DNA of 64,000 bases. It comes from Alphaproteobacteria bacterium. Its GTDB lineage: Bacteria; Pseudomonadota; Alphaproteobacteria; UBA9655. Location: assembly GCA_017992885.1 (NCBI GenBank), contig JAGONT010000002.1, positions 76,058-140,057 of the forward strand, written 5' to 3'. Positions 45,918-54,706 of this stretch are shown in pieces. The position numbers and the translations under genes were made by a program. Under the pieces are notes generated by a model that saw nothing but the letters and a program-made list of their open reading frames with translations, was not told the origin of the DNA and made no database searches. Every line of letters starts with the position of its first letter. The stretch's first letter is position 1.

Positions 45918-48704
45918 ATGGTAAATTTTTATATCAAAGCCGTTAGTTCAACGGCTCTCGTTTTTATGTGTCTCACAGCCCTCTATCCCAGCACTATACT
46001 GGCTATGGAAGAAGAGATTACGCCAATGGGCGCAGCCGAATCCGAAGAAAGTATTTCGACGGAGGAAAAAACTCCTGAAGAGATTCTTGAGATGGCTAAA
46101 GCGCGCGTGAGAACTAATAATGCTGCGTCAAAGGACATAGACGCAAGCATTGCACAGGTTGAGAAAGTTGCTCTAAAATTACCTCAAGACCAAATAAGGC
46201 CGTTTTTTTGTTTTGCTATTGGATGCCTGGATAAAGCCAATATTAAAGAAGGACACATAAAAAAGCTTATTTCTCTTGCTAAGGTGCTTGGCCCAAAATT
46301 ACCTGTGGACGGACGCTTTATGGCTGTTTGGTTTGCTAACGCATGCATGAAAAAAGAAGATATAAGAGACGTGCCCCATGACAGGCTTATCTCCTTGGGA
46401 GAACATACGGAAAAGCTTATCTCTTTGGTTAAGAAGATAACTCCGTCTTTACCTAGGAATGAAGTAGGGGGAGTTTTTGATTTTGCCCAAGCCTATGTGG
46501 ACGCTCAAGCCTATGTATATGTACGTTTTGGAGACCAACCATGTGTCGTGGAAGAAGCAGATGTAGAGGAGGGCGTTGCATCCGCAAAACCCTTTACTAC
46601 AGAAAGGCCCCTAAGCGGGGTTATTTCCCTGATTGAGCTAATCGCTCACCGTGATGTAGAAAGATTTTTTTCTGTTGCTGGTAGATGTGTAGGACGTAAG
46701 AATATTACAGGAGAGGACATAAAGAAACTTCTAGCCCTGGCGGAGCAAGCTGCTTGTAATGATGCAAAAAGATTTGTTTGCTTTGCTACCAACTGTATAA
46801 GAAGTGAGAATATTACAGAAGATCATATAGGAAAGCTTATTTCCCTGATTGAGCAGGTCACTCCGAATTTAGTTGGTTCAAAGGAATGGAACGGGTTTGG
46901 TGAACCGAACGCATGGATAAATGACTTTTTTGATTTTGCCGCAACGTACATAGGAAGAAAGAATGTTACAAAAGAGCACGTAGGAAAGATTCTTTTGGCG
47001 GTTGAGCGAGTTATTCCGAATATAGGTCGTAAAGAGGAGAGTTTTTTTAATTTTGCTGAAGCATGTGTGAGCAACACTAACGTTTCAGAAGAGCCTATAG
47101 AGAAGCTTATTGAACTGATTAAGCGAGTCGGTGACAAGGCAATTGTACAACGCTCCCCGCTAGATGGCTTTCCTAGTTTTGTGCAAGCCTATGTAAAAAG
47201 TCAAAAAGCTAGGGCAGAGCATGTGGAGGCACTTATGTCCCTGTTTGAGCAAAGACTGGGACAAGGAGTTAGGCAAGAACTTGAACAAGGGTTTAAGCAG
47301 GAAGGCGTAAAAGAATTTTTCAAGTTTATTAAAGCATATGTAGAAAGCAATTGTGCTATAAAAGAGTATATAGAGTCTATAGAAAAGTTTATTTCCCTGG
47401 TTGAGCAAGTCGTTCCGCATGTGGAGACGAGGAGTGTATCGCAATTTTTCGATTTTGTTGTGTCATGCCTGCAGAACGAAAATATTCATCAAGAAACTCG
47501 CACCAAAGTTGCCCAGTGGGGTAAAATTATTAAATACTCTCATAAAGATGGATATGATTACTTTAGAGAAAATCTTGGCATTATCTCACAAAATAAAGAT
47601 TTATGCTCTTTCTTTCTAGGATATGCTGCTCACCAACTGGAAATTCAATCAAATACAACAAGCGAAGAGATACAAAACTCTTCAGCAATCTTCTTAAAGC
47701 TGGCGACGTGTGGGAATGTGGAAGCGCGTGCAATGCTTATTTCAGCTTTAGCCAACCCTGATCAGCCTAACCCTTTTCACAAAGGCCTTGCCCTCCTTCC
47801 AGGGCTAAAAGCTAACGTTATGCTACGAGACCTTCTTTTAAAGGAGGAGAAGTTTGAAGAATCCTTAAAGATTCCTTCACTTGTATATGAAGAGCCTCAA
47901 GAACTGTCCCAAGAGGAAATGGGCTTATTAAACAATCAGCTTACTCAGTGTTCACACATAATTGGAGAAGAAATAGCTGCACTACAGGTTTTGTCATTAC
48001 CCCAAGCTCTGCACTTTCCACAGGAAGTTAATCTGGATGAAGAAGATATGGAGACGAGCAATACAACTTATAGTGAGATAAAACATCAAACAGAAATGGG
48101 AGAATGGGAAGAAGGAAGCTCTACTTCTACATCATATCCTGCTCCTTCAAGGACTCAACCAAAGAATCTTCTTCCAGACATTACCCAACAGCACCCAAAT
48201 GATTTGTTGGCAATGGGAGAGCAGGTTGAAGAAATTATTAAAAATGATTTTTGCCTTATTCCTATTACAAAAGAAGTCTATGAATTTTTAAATCAAGACT
48301 ATAGGCTTTTAAACTCAGATATGTATGATTCTTACGTTTCACTTGTTGATAAGGAGTTTGAGACTAACAGAATTTGTATACTTACAACAAACAATGGAAA
48401 GCCTCTTGAACAGTACTATATTACGCTTTTCAAAGAAAATGTAAAAAAATGGGCAGCTGTTCTAGACTTTTTTATGAACAAAAAAATCCCTGATGACGTG
48501 AAGCCAGAAGAATGCTTAAAGTTTCGCAAGCATAAAAAGACGATGGAATCAGCATTTGTTGAGGCAATTGAAGCTAAAGGACAGGTGAAACGCGTCAATT
48601 TCTCTAAAAATCAAGATTGTCTTCAAGAACTGAGGAAGGTTCTTCTCGGTCGTCCGCTTCGTTCTTATGGAAGTTCACACGATGAGGAAAAAGGTGAAAG
48701 GTAA
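45918..48704 (+). CDS. large exported protein with ~45-residue helical repeats
   Basis: 928 aa with a signal peptide (MVNFYIKAVSSTALVFMCLT...ILA). From about 60 to 520 it holds roughly ten degenerate helical repeats with the pattern 'EHIEKLISLIEQVxPxL' followed by 'FFDFAxAYVxxxNxT'. This suggests a HEAT/Armadillo-like solenoid. The C-terminal 350 residues are not repetitive; they include a low-complexity Glu/Ser/Thr stretch (about 705-750) and a Lys-rich end. No known family. A 15-bp perfect hairpin follows the stop. Confidence 0.75.
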   Translation: MVNFYIKAVSSTALVFMCLTALYPSTILAMEEEITPMGAAESEESISTEEKTPEEILEMAKARVRTNNAASKDIDASIAQVEKVALKLPQDQIRPFFCFAIGCLDKANIKEGHIKKLISLAKVLGPKLPVDGRFMAVWFANACMKKEDIRDVPHDRLISLGEHTEKLISLVKKITPSLPRNEVGGVFDFAQAYVDAQAYVYVRFGDQPCVVEEADVEEGVASAKPFTTERPLSGVISLIELIAHRDVERFFSVAGRCVGRKNITGEDIKKLLALAEQAACNDAKRFVCFATNCIRSENITEDHIGKLISLIEQVTPNLVGSKEWNGFGEPNAWINDFFDFAATYIGRKNVTKEHVGKILLAVERVIPNIGRKEESFFNFAEACVSNTNVSEEPIEKLIELIKRVGDKAIVQRSPLDGFPSFVQAYVKSQKARAEHVEALMSLFEQRLGQGVRQELEQGFKQEGVKEFFKFIKAYVESNCAIKEYIESIEKFISLVEQVVPHVETRSVSQFFDFVVSCLQNENIHQETRTKVAQWGKIIKYSHKDGYDYFRENLGIISQNKDLCSFFLGYAAHQLEIQSNTTSEEIQNSSAIFLKLATCGNVEARAMLISALANPDQPNPFHKGLALLPGLKANVMLRDLLLKEEKFEESLKIPSLVYEEPQELSQEEMGLLNNQLTQCSHIIGEEIAALQVLSLPQALHFPQEVNLDEEDMETSNTTYSEIKHQTEMGEWEEGSSTSTSYPAPSRTQPKNLLPDITQQHPNDLLAMGEQVEEIIKNDFCLIPITKEVYEFLNQDYRLLNSDMYDSYVSLVDKEFETNRICILTTNNGKPLEQYYITLFKENVKKWAAVLDFFMNKKIPDDVKPEECLKFRKHKKTMESAFVEAIEAKGQVKRVNFSKNQDCLQELRKVLLGRPLRSYGSSHDEEKGER

Positions 48705-48750
48705 GCCGGAAATTTGAAGCTCGAAGTGCGAATTTCCATTAAAGATTACT

Positions 48751-48784
48751 CTCAAGAAGCGTTCTTGCTAGAACGCTTCTTGAG
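48751..48784. terminator. 15-bp perfect hairpin after the solenoid gene
   Basis: CTCAAGAAGCGTTCT and AGAACGCTTCTTGAG flank a 4-base loop. No T tract follows. It could be a terminator or an inverted-repeat insertion end next to the IS remnants. Confidence 0.6.
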
Positions 48785-48952
48785 ACGGTAAAAACCCAAG
48801 AATTATCATCAGCCTGCTATTGAACTTGTCAAGCCTCAGAGAATAGATCCAAAAGAAATTTTGCAGAAAACCTCAATTTTGGATAAGGAAGAAAATAGAG
48901 CAGGTTAAGCCATTCTTAAAGTTGCTTAAAGAATAAGAAGGGGGCTTAGCCA

Positions 48953-49822
48953 ATGAGATATAATATCACAGCCCTGTTTTTTTGCATTGATGAAGTTTGC
49001 AAAGTTTATGAAGAATGAGAAAAACATCAGTTAATCAATATAGGAAAAAACCGTTACAGATCCTGCGAAATGACTTTAAGCGAGATGCTGACGATCTTGA
49101 TGTTGTTTCCCGTAAGCCCTTGTAAAATTTTTAAATATTTCTACGTTTTTTACCTTGTACACTTACATAAGAAATATTTTCCAAAGCTGCTTAGCTACAA
49201 TAGATTTGTACGACTCATGCCACGTCTTTTTGCTCCTTTGTGTGTATTGTTGCAGAATTTATTGGGGGAATAGACCTGGATTTATATTGCTGATCCCACC
49301 TTTGCCCGTATGCCACAACATACGTATCAATCGCAATCGCGTCTTTAAGGGACTTTCAGCGAGAGGAAAAACGACTATGGGATGGTTTTATGGACTCAAG
49401 TTGCACCTGGTCATTAATCATAAAGGAAGCATTGTAACCGTTAAAATTACTCCAGGTAATGTTGATGAGAGGGCTCTATTGGATGAAATGACTCAAAATC
49501 TCAAAGAAAGCCTTTTGCTGATAAAGGGTTCATTTCTCAAGATCTTTTTAAAAAACTTTTTCAAAGAGAACTCAAATTAATTACGGGTATAAGGCGAAAT
49601 ATCAAAAATTATCTCATGCCTTTGATTGAGAAAGTCCGTCTGAGAAAATAGTTTCTGATCGAAACAATCTTTGGTATTCTCAAAATACACATGAATTTAT
49701 CACATACGCGTCACAGATCCCCTATGAACTGCTGCGTCAACATCCTCTCTTGTCTCGTTGCCTATCAACTCAGAGAAAACATACCTACCATTAAATTCTC
49801 AAAAACCCTTATCCAAAATTAA
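48953..49822 (+). pseudogene. IS982-family transposase remnant
   Basis: Conceptual reading across several frames recovers the IS982 transposase order: an N-terminal RYNITALFFCIDEVCKVYEE, then LSEMLTILMLF, YFPKLLSYNRFVRLMP, SARGKTTMGWFYGLKLHLVI, TPGNVDERALLDEM, KGFISQDLFKKLF and RHRSPMNCCVNILSCLVAYQ. Stops and frameshifts at about 49019, 49270, 49520 and 49650 kill it. The DDE region is broken. Ordinary decay of a once complete element. Confidence 0.85.
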
Positions 49823-50153
49823 GGTTAATTATCAATCTCATGCTTTTGAGCAAGTTTGCCAAGAATACAAGGTTGACCACCGCTTTACCCAATTCAGACA
49901 TCCTTGGACAAATGACCAAGTGGAACGTATAAATAGGACAACCAAGTAAGCAACTGTTAAGACATATCATTATGAGACAATCGACAGTCTAAAACGGCAT
50001 TTATATGATTTTTTCAATGCTTATAATTTTGCCTAAAGGCTCAAAATCCTGAGGTTTCTTACTCCTGTGCAAAAAATCATAGATGAATTCCGATAAAAAC
50101 CTCATTTATTTCATGCTAATCCATGCCATTACTCATTGGAACTAAATACCTAG
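49823..50153 (+). pseudogene. IS481-family transposase 3' remnant
   Basis: A single frame reads HAFEQVCQEYKVDHRFTQF, RHPWTNDQVERINRTTK, then TVKTYHYETIDSLKRHLYDF, FNAYNFA, LTPVQKII and a final LELNT. It matches the C-terminal third of IS481-type rve transposases, including the last catalytic Glu (QVERINR). Three in-frame TAA codons interrupt it, with no frameshift. It abuts the IS982 remnant, so one element landed beside or within the other. Confidence 0.85.
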
Positions 50154-50169
50154 TTTCCTTATCTTACTC

Positions 50170-51450
50170 TTACGCCACCCAAACTTTTGCTTGAACAGGG
50201 GGTGTCAGCATCAAATCAGTGAGCGCCCAAACAAGTGCATCAAGCCTGTCAGGAGATTGAGACGTTGTTCCAGGAACATAAGACAACAGCTGATCTTCAA
50301 GCTTAGGAAAAAGGGAGGCATGCCAGACTTTTCCTCTTTCATAAAGTGCTGCAATGGGCTCAGCCCTCGTGTGCTTTCCGCGTGTGGCGTGGACACCCTT
50401 ATAACTAATGGCTTTGTCATGAGTTCGCAGAAGGTGTTCGATAAGATCTCCTCCCATATTCACTTCTGCCACAATGCGATCGCCCTTCAGACGATGATAG
50501 CCCTCGATAGCTTGTTGCATCCACAGATTGGCTGGCCCTTTAAGCGACAAGTCCTCTAAAACCACGCCTATGCCTTCTGCGGTGATTCCTGCAGCAATGA
50601 TACCCGTTTCATCACTTCCTGCCTTATGCGTTACCGCAGGGTCAATAGCGATCACAATACGCCTCAAAACAACATTTTGAAAAGATCTTCTGGCTTGTTC
50701 TAAAAGGGCTGGTGTCCACAAAGCACCTTCTCTTGATTCAACAAAATCCGCATAGAGTTCCTGCCTCCCTAAAAAGCTTTTTTCATAATGTTGGCGAATA
50801 TAATTAAGAAAAGGCTTGGCAAGATTTTTGGCATTTTCAAAGGTTGATCCTTTGGTCAAAACAACATCTGGATCTTTCATCAGTTTTTTTAAAAAATGGC
50901 TAGATTTAGGAGTTGTGGTAATAATCACCCGAGGATTTTTGCCAATCCTCAGGCCAAACATCAATTGATCCCAAACTTTCTCACTATCGGGAAATTTTGC
51001 CAGTTCATCAACCCAAGCACCATCGAATTGAGGCCCCCGTAAGTGTTCATAAGCTTCGGCGCTAAAACACGTTGCAATCGCCCCATTTTTCCAGAAAAGC
51101 TGGCGTTTTGAAGGCTCATAATGGGGCCTTTCTGCGAAAGGATGAACAGCCAACAAACCCGATGCGCCTTCGACCATGACGCTGCGCGCTTCCGTCTCTG
51201 TTGCTGCGACGAGAGCAAGCCGACGACACATTCCTTCCTGAACCCATTGACGAAGGGTTTCAGCACCCGTACGTGTTTTGCCGAAACCACGTCCTGCAAG
51301 AATAAGCCATATCCGCCAATTTCCTTTCGGCAAAAGTTGATTCGATCTTGCGTTTAGAGCCCAATCATATCGTGAAGCCTCCCGATCTCTCAAATTTTTT
51401 TCTTGGTTTATAAAGTGCAAAAATTTTTTGAGGACTTTTTTTTGATGCAT
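50170..51450 (-). CDS. terminase large subunit, gene-transfer-agent type
   Basis: A 426-aa DNA-packaging motor protein. The Walker A variant GRGFGKT is at residues 53-59, followed by the TGAETLRQWV helix; the Walker B-like acidic end is FDGAWVDELAKFPD; the coupling motif region is VIITTTPK. The nuclease half includes AIDPAVTHKAGSDETGI. It resembles the DNA-packaging ATPase of alphaproteobacterial gene transfer agents (RcGTA g2). No portal, capsid or protease genes are near. The frame is intact, so it may still be under selection. Confidence 0.88.
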   Translation of the reverse strand: MHQKKVLKKFLHFINQEKNLRDREASRYDWALNARSNQLLPKGNWRIWLILAGRGFGKTRTGAETLRQWVQEGMCRRLALVAATETEARSVMVEGASGLLAVHPFAERPHYEPSKRQLFWKNGAIATCFSAEAYEHLRGPQFDGAWVDELAKFPDSEKVWDQLMFGLRIGKNPRVIITTTPKSSHFLKKLMKDPDVVLTKGSTFENAKNLAKPFLNYIRQHYEKSFLGRQELYADFVESREGALWTPALLEQARRSFQNVVLRRIVIAIDPAVTHKAGSDETGIIAAGITAEGIGVVLEDLSLKGPANLWMQQAIEGYHRLKGDRIVAEVNMGGDLIEHLLRTHDKAISYKGVHATRGKHTRAEPIAALYERGKVWHASLFPKLEDQLLSYVPGTTSQSPDRLDALVWALTDLMLTPPVQAKVWVA

Positions 51451-51479
51451 TTTCAGATAAAATCTAAAACGATTGACTA

Positions 51480-52529
51480 TTAATAGGTTTCCGGATCATC
51501 TAAAGAAAAGGCCAGCTCTGCACTTTCTCCATATTCTTCAATGATTTCTTCCGCTTTTGCAGGATCGGGAACCCAAGCAATATTCAAGAGAGCGTCACCT
51601 TGAAACACTAAGGGAAGCTCTAATTTGCCAATAATGACCCCTTCACCAAAAGCGACAACATCTGTTGTGTTTGTTCCTAAGGGATCACTAATTCTCCCCA
51701 CCACATCCCCTTTAGAAACCTTTTTTCCTAAGGTACAGTTTGTGCGAAAAAATCCTGTGTTAGGAGCCCGCAACCAACGACTTGTTGGACAAATCACGGG
51801 TGAATGCTTGACCGTTCCACTCCTTCGAGATTTAATCATACCAAGCATCTGCATTACTCGCAGAATACCTTGTGTGGCCGCGTGAATTGCAAATTCATCA
51901 AATCGAAGAGCTTGTCCTCCTTCAAAAAGAATGGTTGGAACGTTGAGGTGTTCTGCTGCTTGACGTAAAGAACCGGGGCGCTGTTCTGCTTTCAAAATTA
52001 CAGGGGCTCCAAAGGCAAGGGCGATCCTTAATGTTTCTTCATTTTGAAAATCACATCTAATTTGAGGCAGGTTTATTCGGTTTCCTGACCCTGTATGTAA
52101 ATCAATCCCATGCGTACAACGCGCGACAATTTCTGTAAGGAACTTATTAGCTAATTGTGATGCTGAGGACCCTTTTTCAGATCCTGGAAAACATCGATTT
52201 AGATCCCGTCGATCATGAAGATAACGGCTTTGAATAATAGCGCCAATCGTATTGACGATAGGAACGACTATAAGAGTTCCTTTAAGATGCTTCAGAAGAG
52301 GAGAGGCCATAACACGGCGAATCGCTTCAATTCCATTCAACTCATCCCCATGAATTGTAGAGCTAATGAATAAGCGTTTCCCAGGACGTTTACCATGAAT
52401 GATCCTCATATTTAACGAAAAAACAGTCTGGTTGGGAAGGGTATGAAGAGGAGTTTGCACAGTTTTAGTCGTTCCAGGTTCAACTGTAATACCGGCAATT
52501 TCAAAAGGCGCTTGTCTTTCTTTTTTCAT
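51480..52529 (-). CDS. succinylglutamate desuccinylase/aspartoacylase family protein
   Basis: A 349-aa zinc hydrolase of the M14-like AstE/AspA superfamily. Zinc ligands are in STIHGDELNG (H-x2-E) and a later His in THGIDLHTGS. The C-terminal beta domain has LGKKVSKGDVVGRISDPLG, like the lipoyl-type end of the subfamily. Probable amide hydrolase or carboxypeptidase; the substrate is unknown. It ends 29 bases upstream of terL, same strand, but no functional link is apparent. Confidence 0.85.
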   Translation of the reverse strand: MKKERQAPFEIAGITVEPGTTKTVQTPLHTLPNQTVFSLNMRIIHGKRPGKRLFISSTIHGDELNGIEAIRRVMASPLLKHLKGTLIVVPIVNTIGAIIQSRYLHDRRDLNRCFPGSEKGSSASQLANKFLTEIVARCTHGIDLHTGSGNRINLPQIRCDFQNEETLRIALAFGAPVILKAEQRPGSLRQAAEHLNVPTILFEGGQALRFDEFAIHAATQGILRVMQMLGMIKSRRSGTVKHSPVICPTSRWLRAPNTGFFRTNCTLGKKVSKGDVVGRISDPLGTNTTDVVAFGEGVIIGKLELPLVFQGDALLNIAWVPDPAKAEEIIEEYGESAELAFSLDDPETY

Positions 52530-52761
52530 TTTAAAATTCCTCTTAATTTTCTGCTTTATGAATAAGTTATAATTTTAATATAAATATAGAAGCTAAAAAA
52601 AAGGTTAATCATTAACTCTTTTGATTTAAGGTTGAAGTTTAATAGAGCTTGTACAATAAATTAAAATTTCGCCATTTATATTTTAAAAACATATAAATAA
52701 AAATTGACTTTCTAATAGGAATTTGTTAAAGAGCTTTAATTTCTTTTGTGAAAGGAACCTT

Positions 52762-53424
52762 ATGCCTGAAGTTTTAATTGCCGGTCCTGTAGGGCGCATT
52801 GAAGCGCGCTACCATCAAGGGAAAAATCGAAATGCGCCGATTGCTATTGTGTTGCACCCTCATCCTGAGCACGGCGGTACGATGAATAACAAAATTACAT
52901 ACGCTTTGTTCCGTTCATTTGTTGATCAGGGTTTTAATACGTTACGTTTTAACTTTCGTGGTGTAGGACGGTCGGAGGGTAAATTTGATCACGGAGAAGG
53001 GGAGCTAAGTGATGCAGCTGCTTGCCTTGATTGGCTGCAAGTTCAGAACCCTGAGCCTAGTCAATGTTGGGTTGCTGGATTTTCTTTTGGAGCATGGATA
53101 TGCATGCAACTTTTAATGCGTCGCCCAGAACTTGATGGCTTTATCGCCGTTGCGCCTCCTGCCAACATGTATGATTTTTCTTTCCTTGCGCCTTGTCCTG
53201 TTTCTGGGATGATCTTGCAAGGAGGCAAGGACGATATTGTCCCTAAAGATTCAGTTTTAAAGTTAGCAACAAAACTTTCAGCTCAACGCGGTCTTCATAT
53301 TGATTATCGCATCATTCCTGAAGCCGATCATTTTTTCGTTAATGAGCTTCCTCAGTTAACAAACCATGTTCAAGACTACGTCAGGGCCGCTTTAAATCCC
53401 ATGGCTAAAGTTGTAAATGGTTAA
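52762..53424 (+). CDS. alpha/beta hydrolase (COG2945-type)
   Basis: 220 aa from ATG 52762 with AAAGGA upstream; the longer frame to 52723 lacks a ribosome site. The oxyanion region is VLHPHPEHGGTMNNK; then FNFRGVGRSEG; the nucleophile elbow is GFSFGAW; the acid lies in QGGKDDIVP; and the His is in EADHFF. Close to the conserved alphaproteobacterial small hydrolases without a known substrate. Transcribed alone. Confidence 0.85.
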   Translation: MPEVLIAGPVGRIEARYHQGKNRNAPIAIVLHPHPEHGGTMNNKITYALFRSFVDQGFNTLRFNFRGVGRSEGKFDHGEGELSDAAACLDWLQVQNPEPSQCWVAGFSFGAWICMQLLMRRPELDGFIAVAPPANMYDFSFLAPCPVSGMILQGGKDDIVPKDSVLKLATKLSAQRGLHIDYRIIPEADHFFVNELPQLTNHVQDYVRAALNPMAKVVNG

Positions 53425-53444
53425 CGCTCTTCCTCTAGCAAACT

Positions 53445-53563
53445 TGGTTCTGTGAACAAAATTTAAGAGCAGTGAACAAGAATCATCTTATGAGTGAGAT
53501 CATAACAAAATTCACTTAGGTGAATTTTAGAGGAATCTTATCCATAAATTTTGTTCTCAAAGC
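53445..53563. repeat. 119-bp MITE-like element with TGTGAACAAAATTT ends
   Basis: The left end (GGTTCTGTGAACAAAATTTA) and the right end, read in reverse (GGCTTTGAGAACAAAATTTA), form about 20-bp imperfect inverted repeats. Internal wording (AAGAGCAGTGAACAAG, CTTATGAGTGAGATC, TTCACTTAGG) matches the reverse of 59725-59790. It reaches the anmK stop codon. Confidence 0.65.
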
Positions 53564-54706
53564 CTAAGCTGAATGCGAAATTTCTAAAACAGATTTTGGT
53601 TCACATATCCTTCCGCCACTCAAAGGATAGGGTACACCCGTTGTACCAGGAAAGCTAAGAGGAAGGTTTTTAAACGATCGAACAGCTAAAAAGCCAAACG
53701 CTTGAGCTTCCAAGACATCTCCACTCCACCCCAACTCAGATGACTTTTTCACATTTAGATCAGACTTTTCTCTCATCATTTTTAAAAGAGTTGAATTATG
53801 CGCCCCTCCACCAGCTATAAGACAAAGTCGAGGTTTTTTTGGGCAATAATTAAGTGCCCTTTCAAAACATTCAGCTGTAAAAGCAGTAAGTGTCGCCACG
53901 CCCTCTTCAAATGGAAGAGACTTTACATCCTCTAAGCAAACATTAAACGCTTTACGGTCCAATGCCTTAGGAGGAATTTGTTGGAAATAAGGGTGGGCCA
54001 ACCAATTCGCCAAAAGCTTAGTATTGATATGTCCTTGATTGGCAATTTTGCCGTCCTCATCCCAAGGAAGATCCGTATTCTCTCTAACCCAATCATCAAT
54101 TAATCCGTTTCCTGGCCCCATATCAAAAGCCAGAAGATCATCATCATGTTCACCAATCCAAGTCATATTAGAAACTCCACCAATATTAACAACTACCATA
54201 GGTTTAGGAAGATTTTTAGCTAATGCCTGATGAAAAATAGGAACAAGCGGAGCTCCTTGTCCCCCATGAGCAATATCGTTAAGACGAAGCTGATCAATGA
54301 CGACAATGCCGGTCAAAGAAGCTAAAAGATGCCCATCGCCTATAATATAGGTTTCACCTATCTCTCCGTTAATTTTGGGAGGATTATGAAAAAGGGTTTG
54401 ACCATGAAAACCAATAAAGTCTACGTCCTTAGGCCGAAGATTTGCTTTATCGAGAAGAGCGCATACAACTTCTGCATGATGTTCAGTTATAGCCCGTTCT
54501 AAGGAAAGTTGATCAGATTCAGGAGGATGACCATAAGCGTGATGGATGGATTGACATATCGCTTGAGAATATGGAGCATAATGAGTACCCCCAAAGGCTT
54601 GGATTGAGATTCCATCCGTCTGAATCAAGGCGGCATCAATTCCATCCGCTGACGTGCCAGACATAAGACCGATGGCCCAATAAGACTTAGTGGTGTTTAA
54701 CTTCAT
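53564..54706 (-). CDS. anmK: anhydro-N-acetylmuramic acid kinase
   Basis: Phosphorylates and opens 1,6-anhydro-MurNAc during cell-wall recycling, giving MurNAc-6-phosphate. 380 aa. Family start IGLMSGTSADGIDAALI; then GFHGQTLFHNPP; NIGGVSNMTWI; DMGPGNGLIDDW; and CLIAGGGAHN. The start overlaps the end of the upstream oxidoreductase gene by 20 bases. Presence of wall recycling indicates that the cell still makes peptidoglycan. Confidence 0.95.
   Translation of the reverse strand: MKLNTTKSYWAIGLMSGTSADGIDAALIQTDGISIQAFGGTHYAPYSQAICQSIHHAYGHPPESDQLSLERAITEHHAEVVCALLDKANLRPKDVDFIGFHGQTLFHNPPKINGEIGETYIIGDGHLLASLTGIVVIDQLRLNDIAHGGQGAPLVPIFHQALAKNLPKPMVVVNIGGVSNMTWIGEHDDDLLAFDMGPGNGLIDDWVRENTDLPWDEDGKIANQGHINTKLLANWLAHPYFQQIPPKALDRKAFNVCLEDVKSLPFEEGVATLTAFTAECFERALNYCPKKPRLCLIAGGGAHNSTLLKMMREKSDLNVKKSSELGWSGDVLEAQAFGFLAVRSFKNLPLSFPGTTGVPYPLSGGRICEPKSVLEISHSA

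Noticed and set aside
49070..49949. Separate short frames of 67, 141 and 63 codons as genes
   Set aside because: They are pieces of one decayed IS982 transposase and of an IS481 remnant, joined by reading across frames.
49947..50090. In-frame TAA codons in the IS481 remnant as a sign of stop-codon reassignment
   Set aside because: Housekeeping genes here use standard stops and none has internal TAA. The remnant is also truncated at its 5' side, so plain decay explains it.
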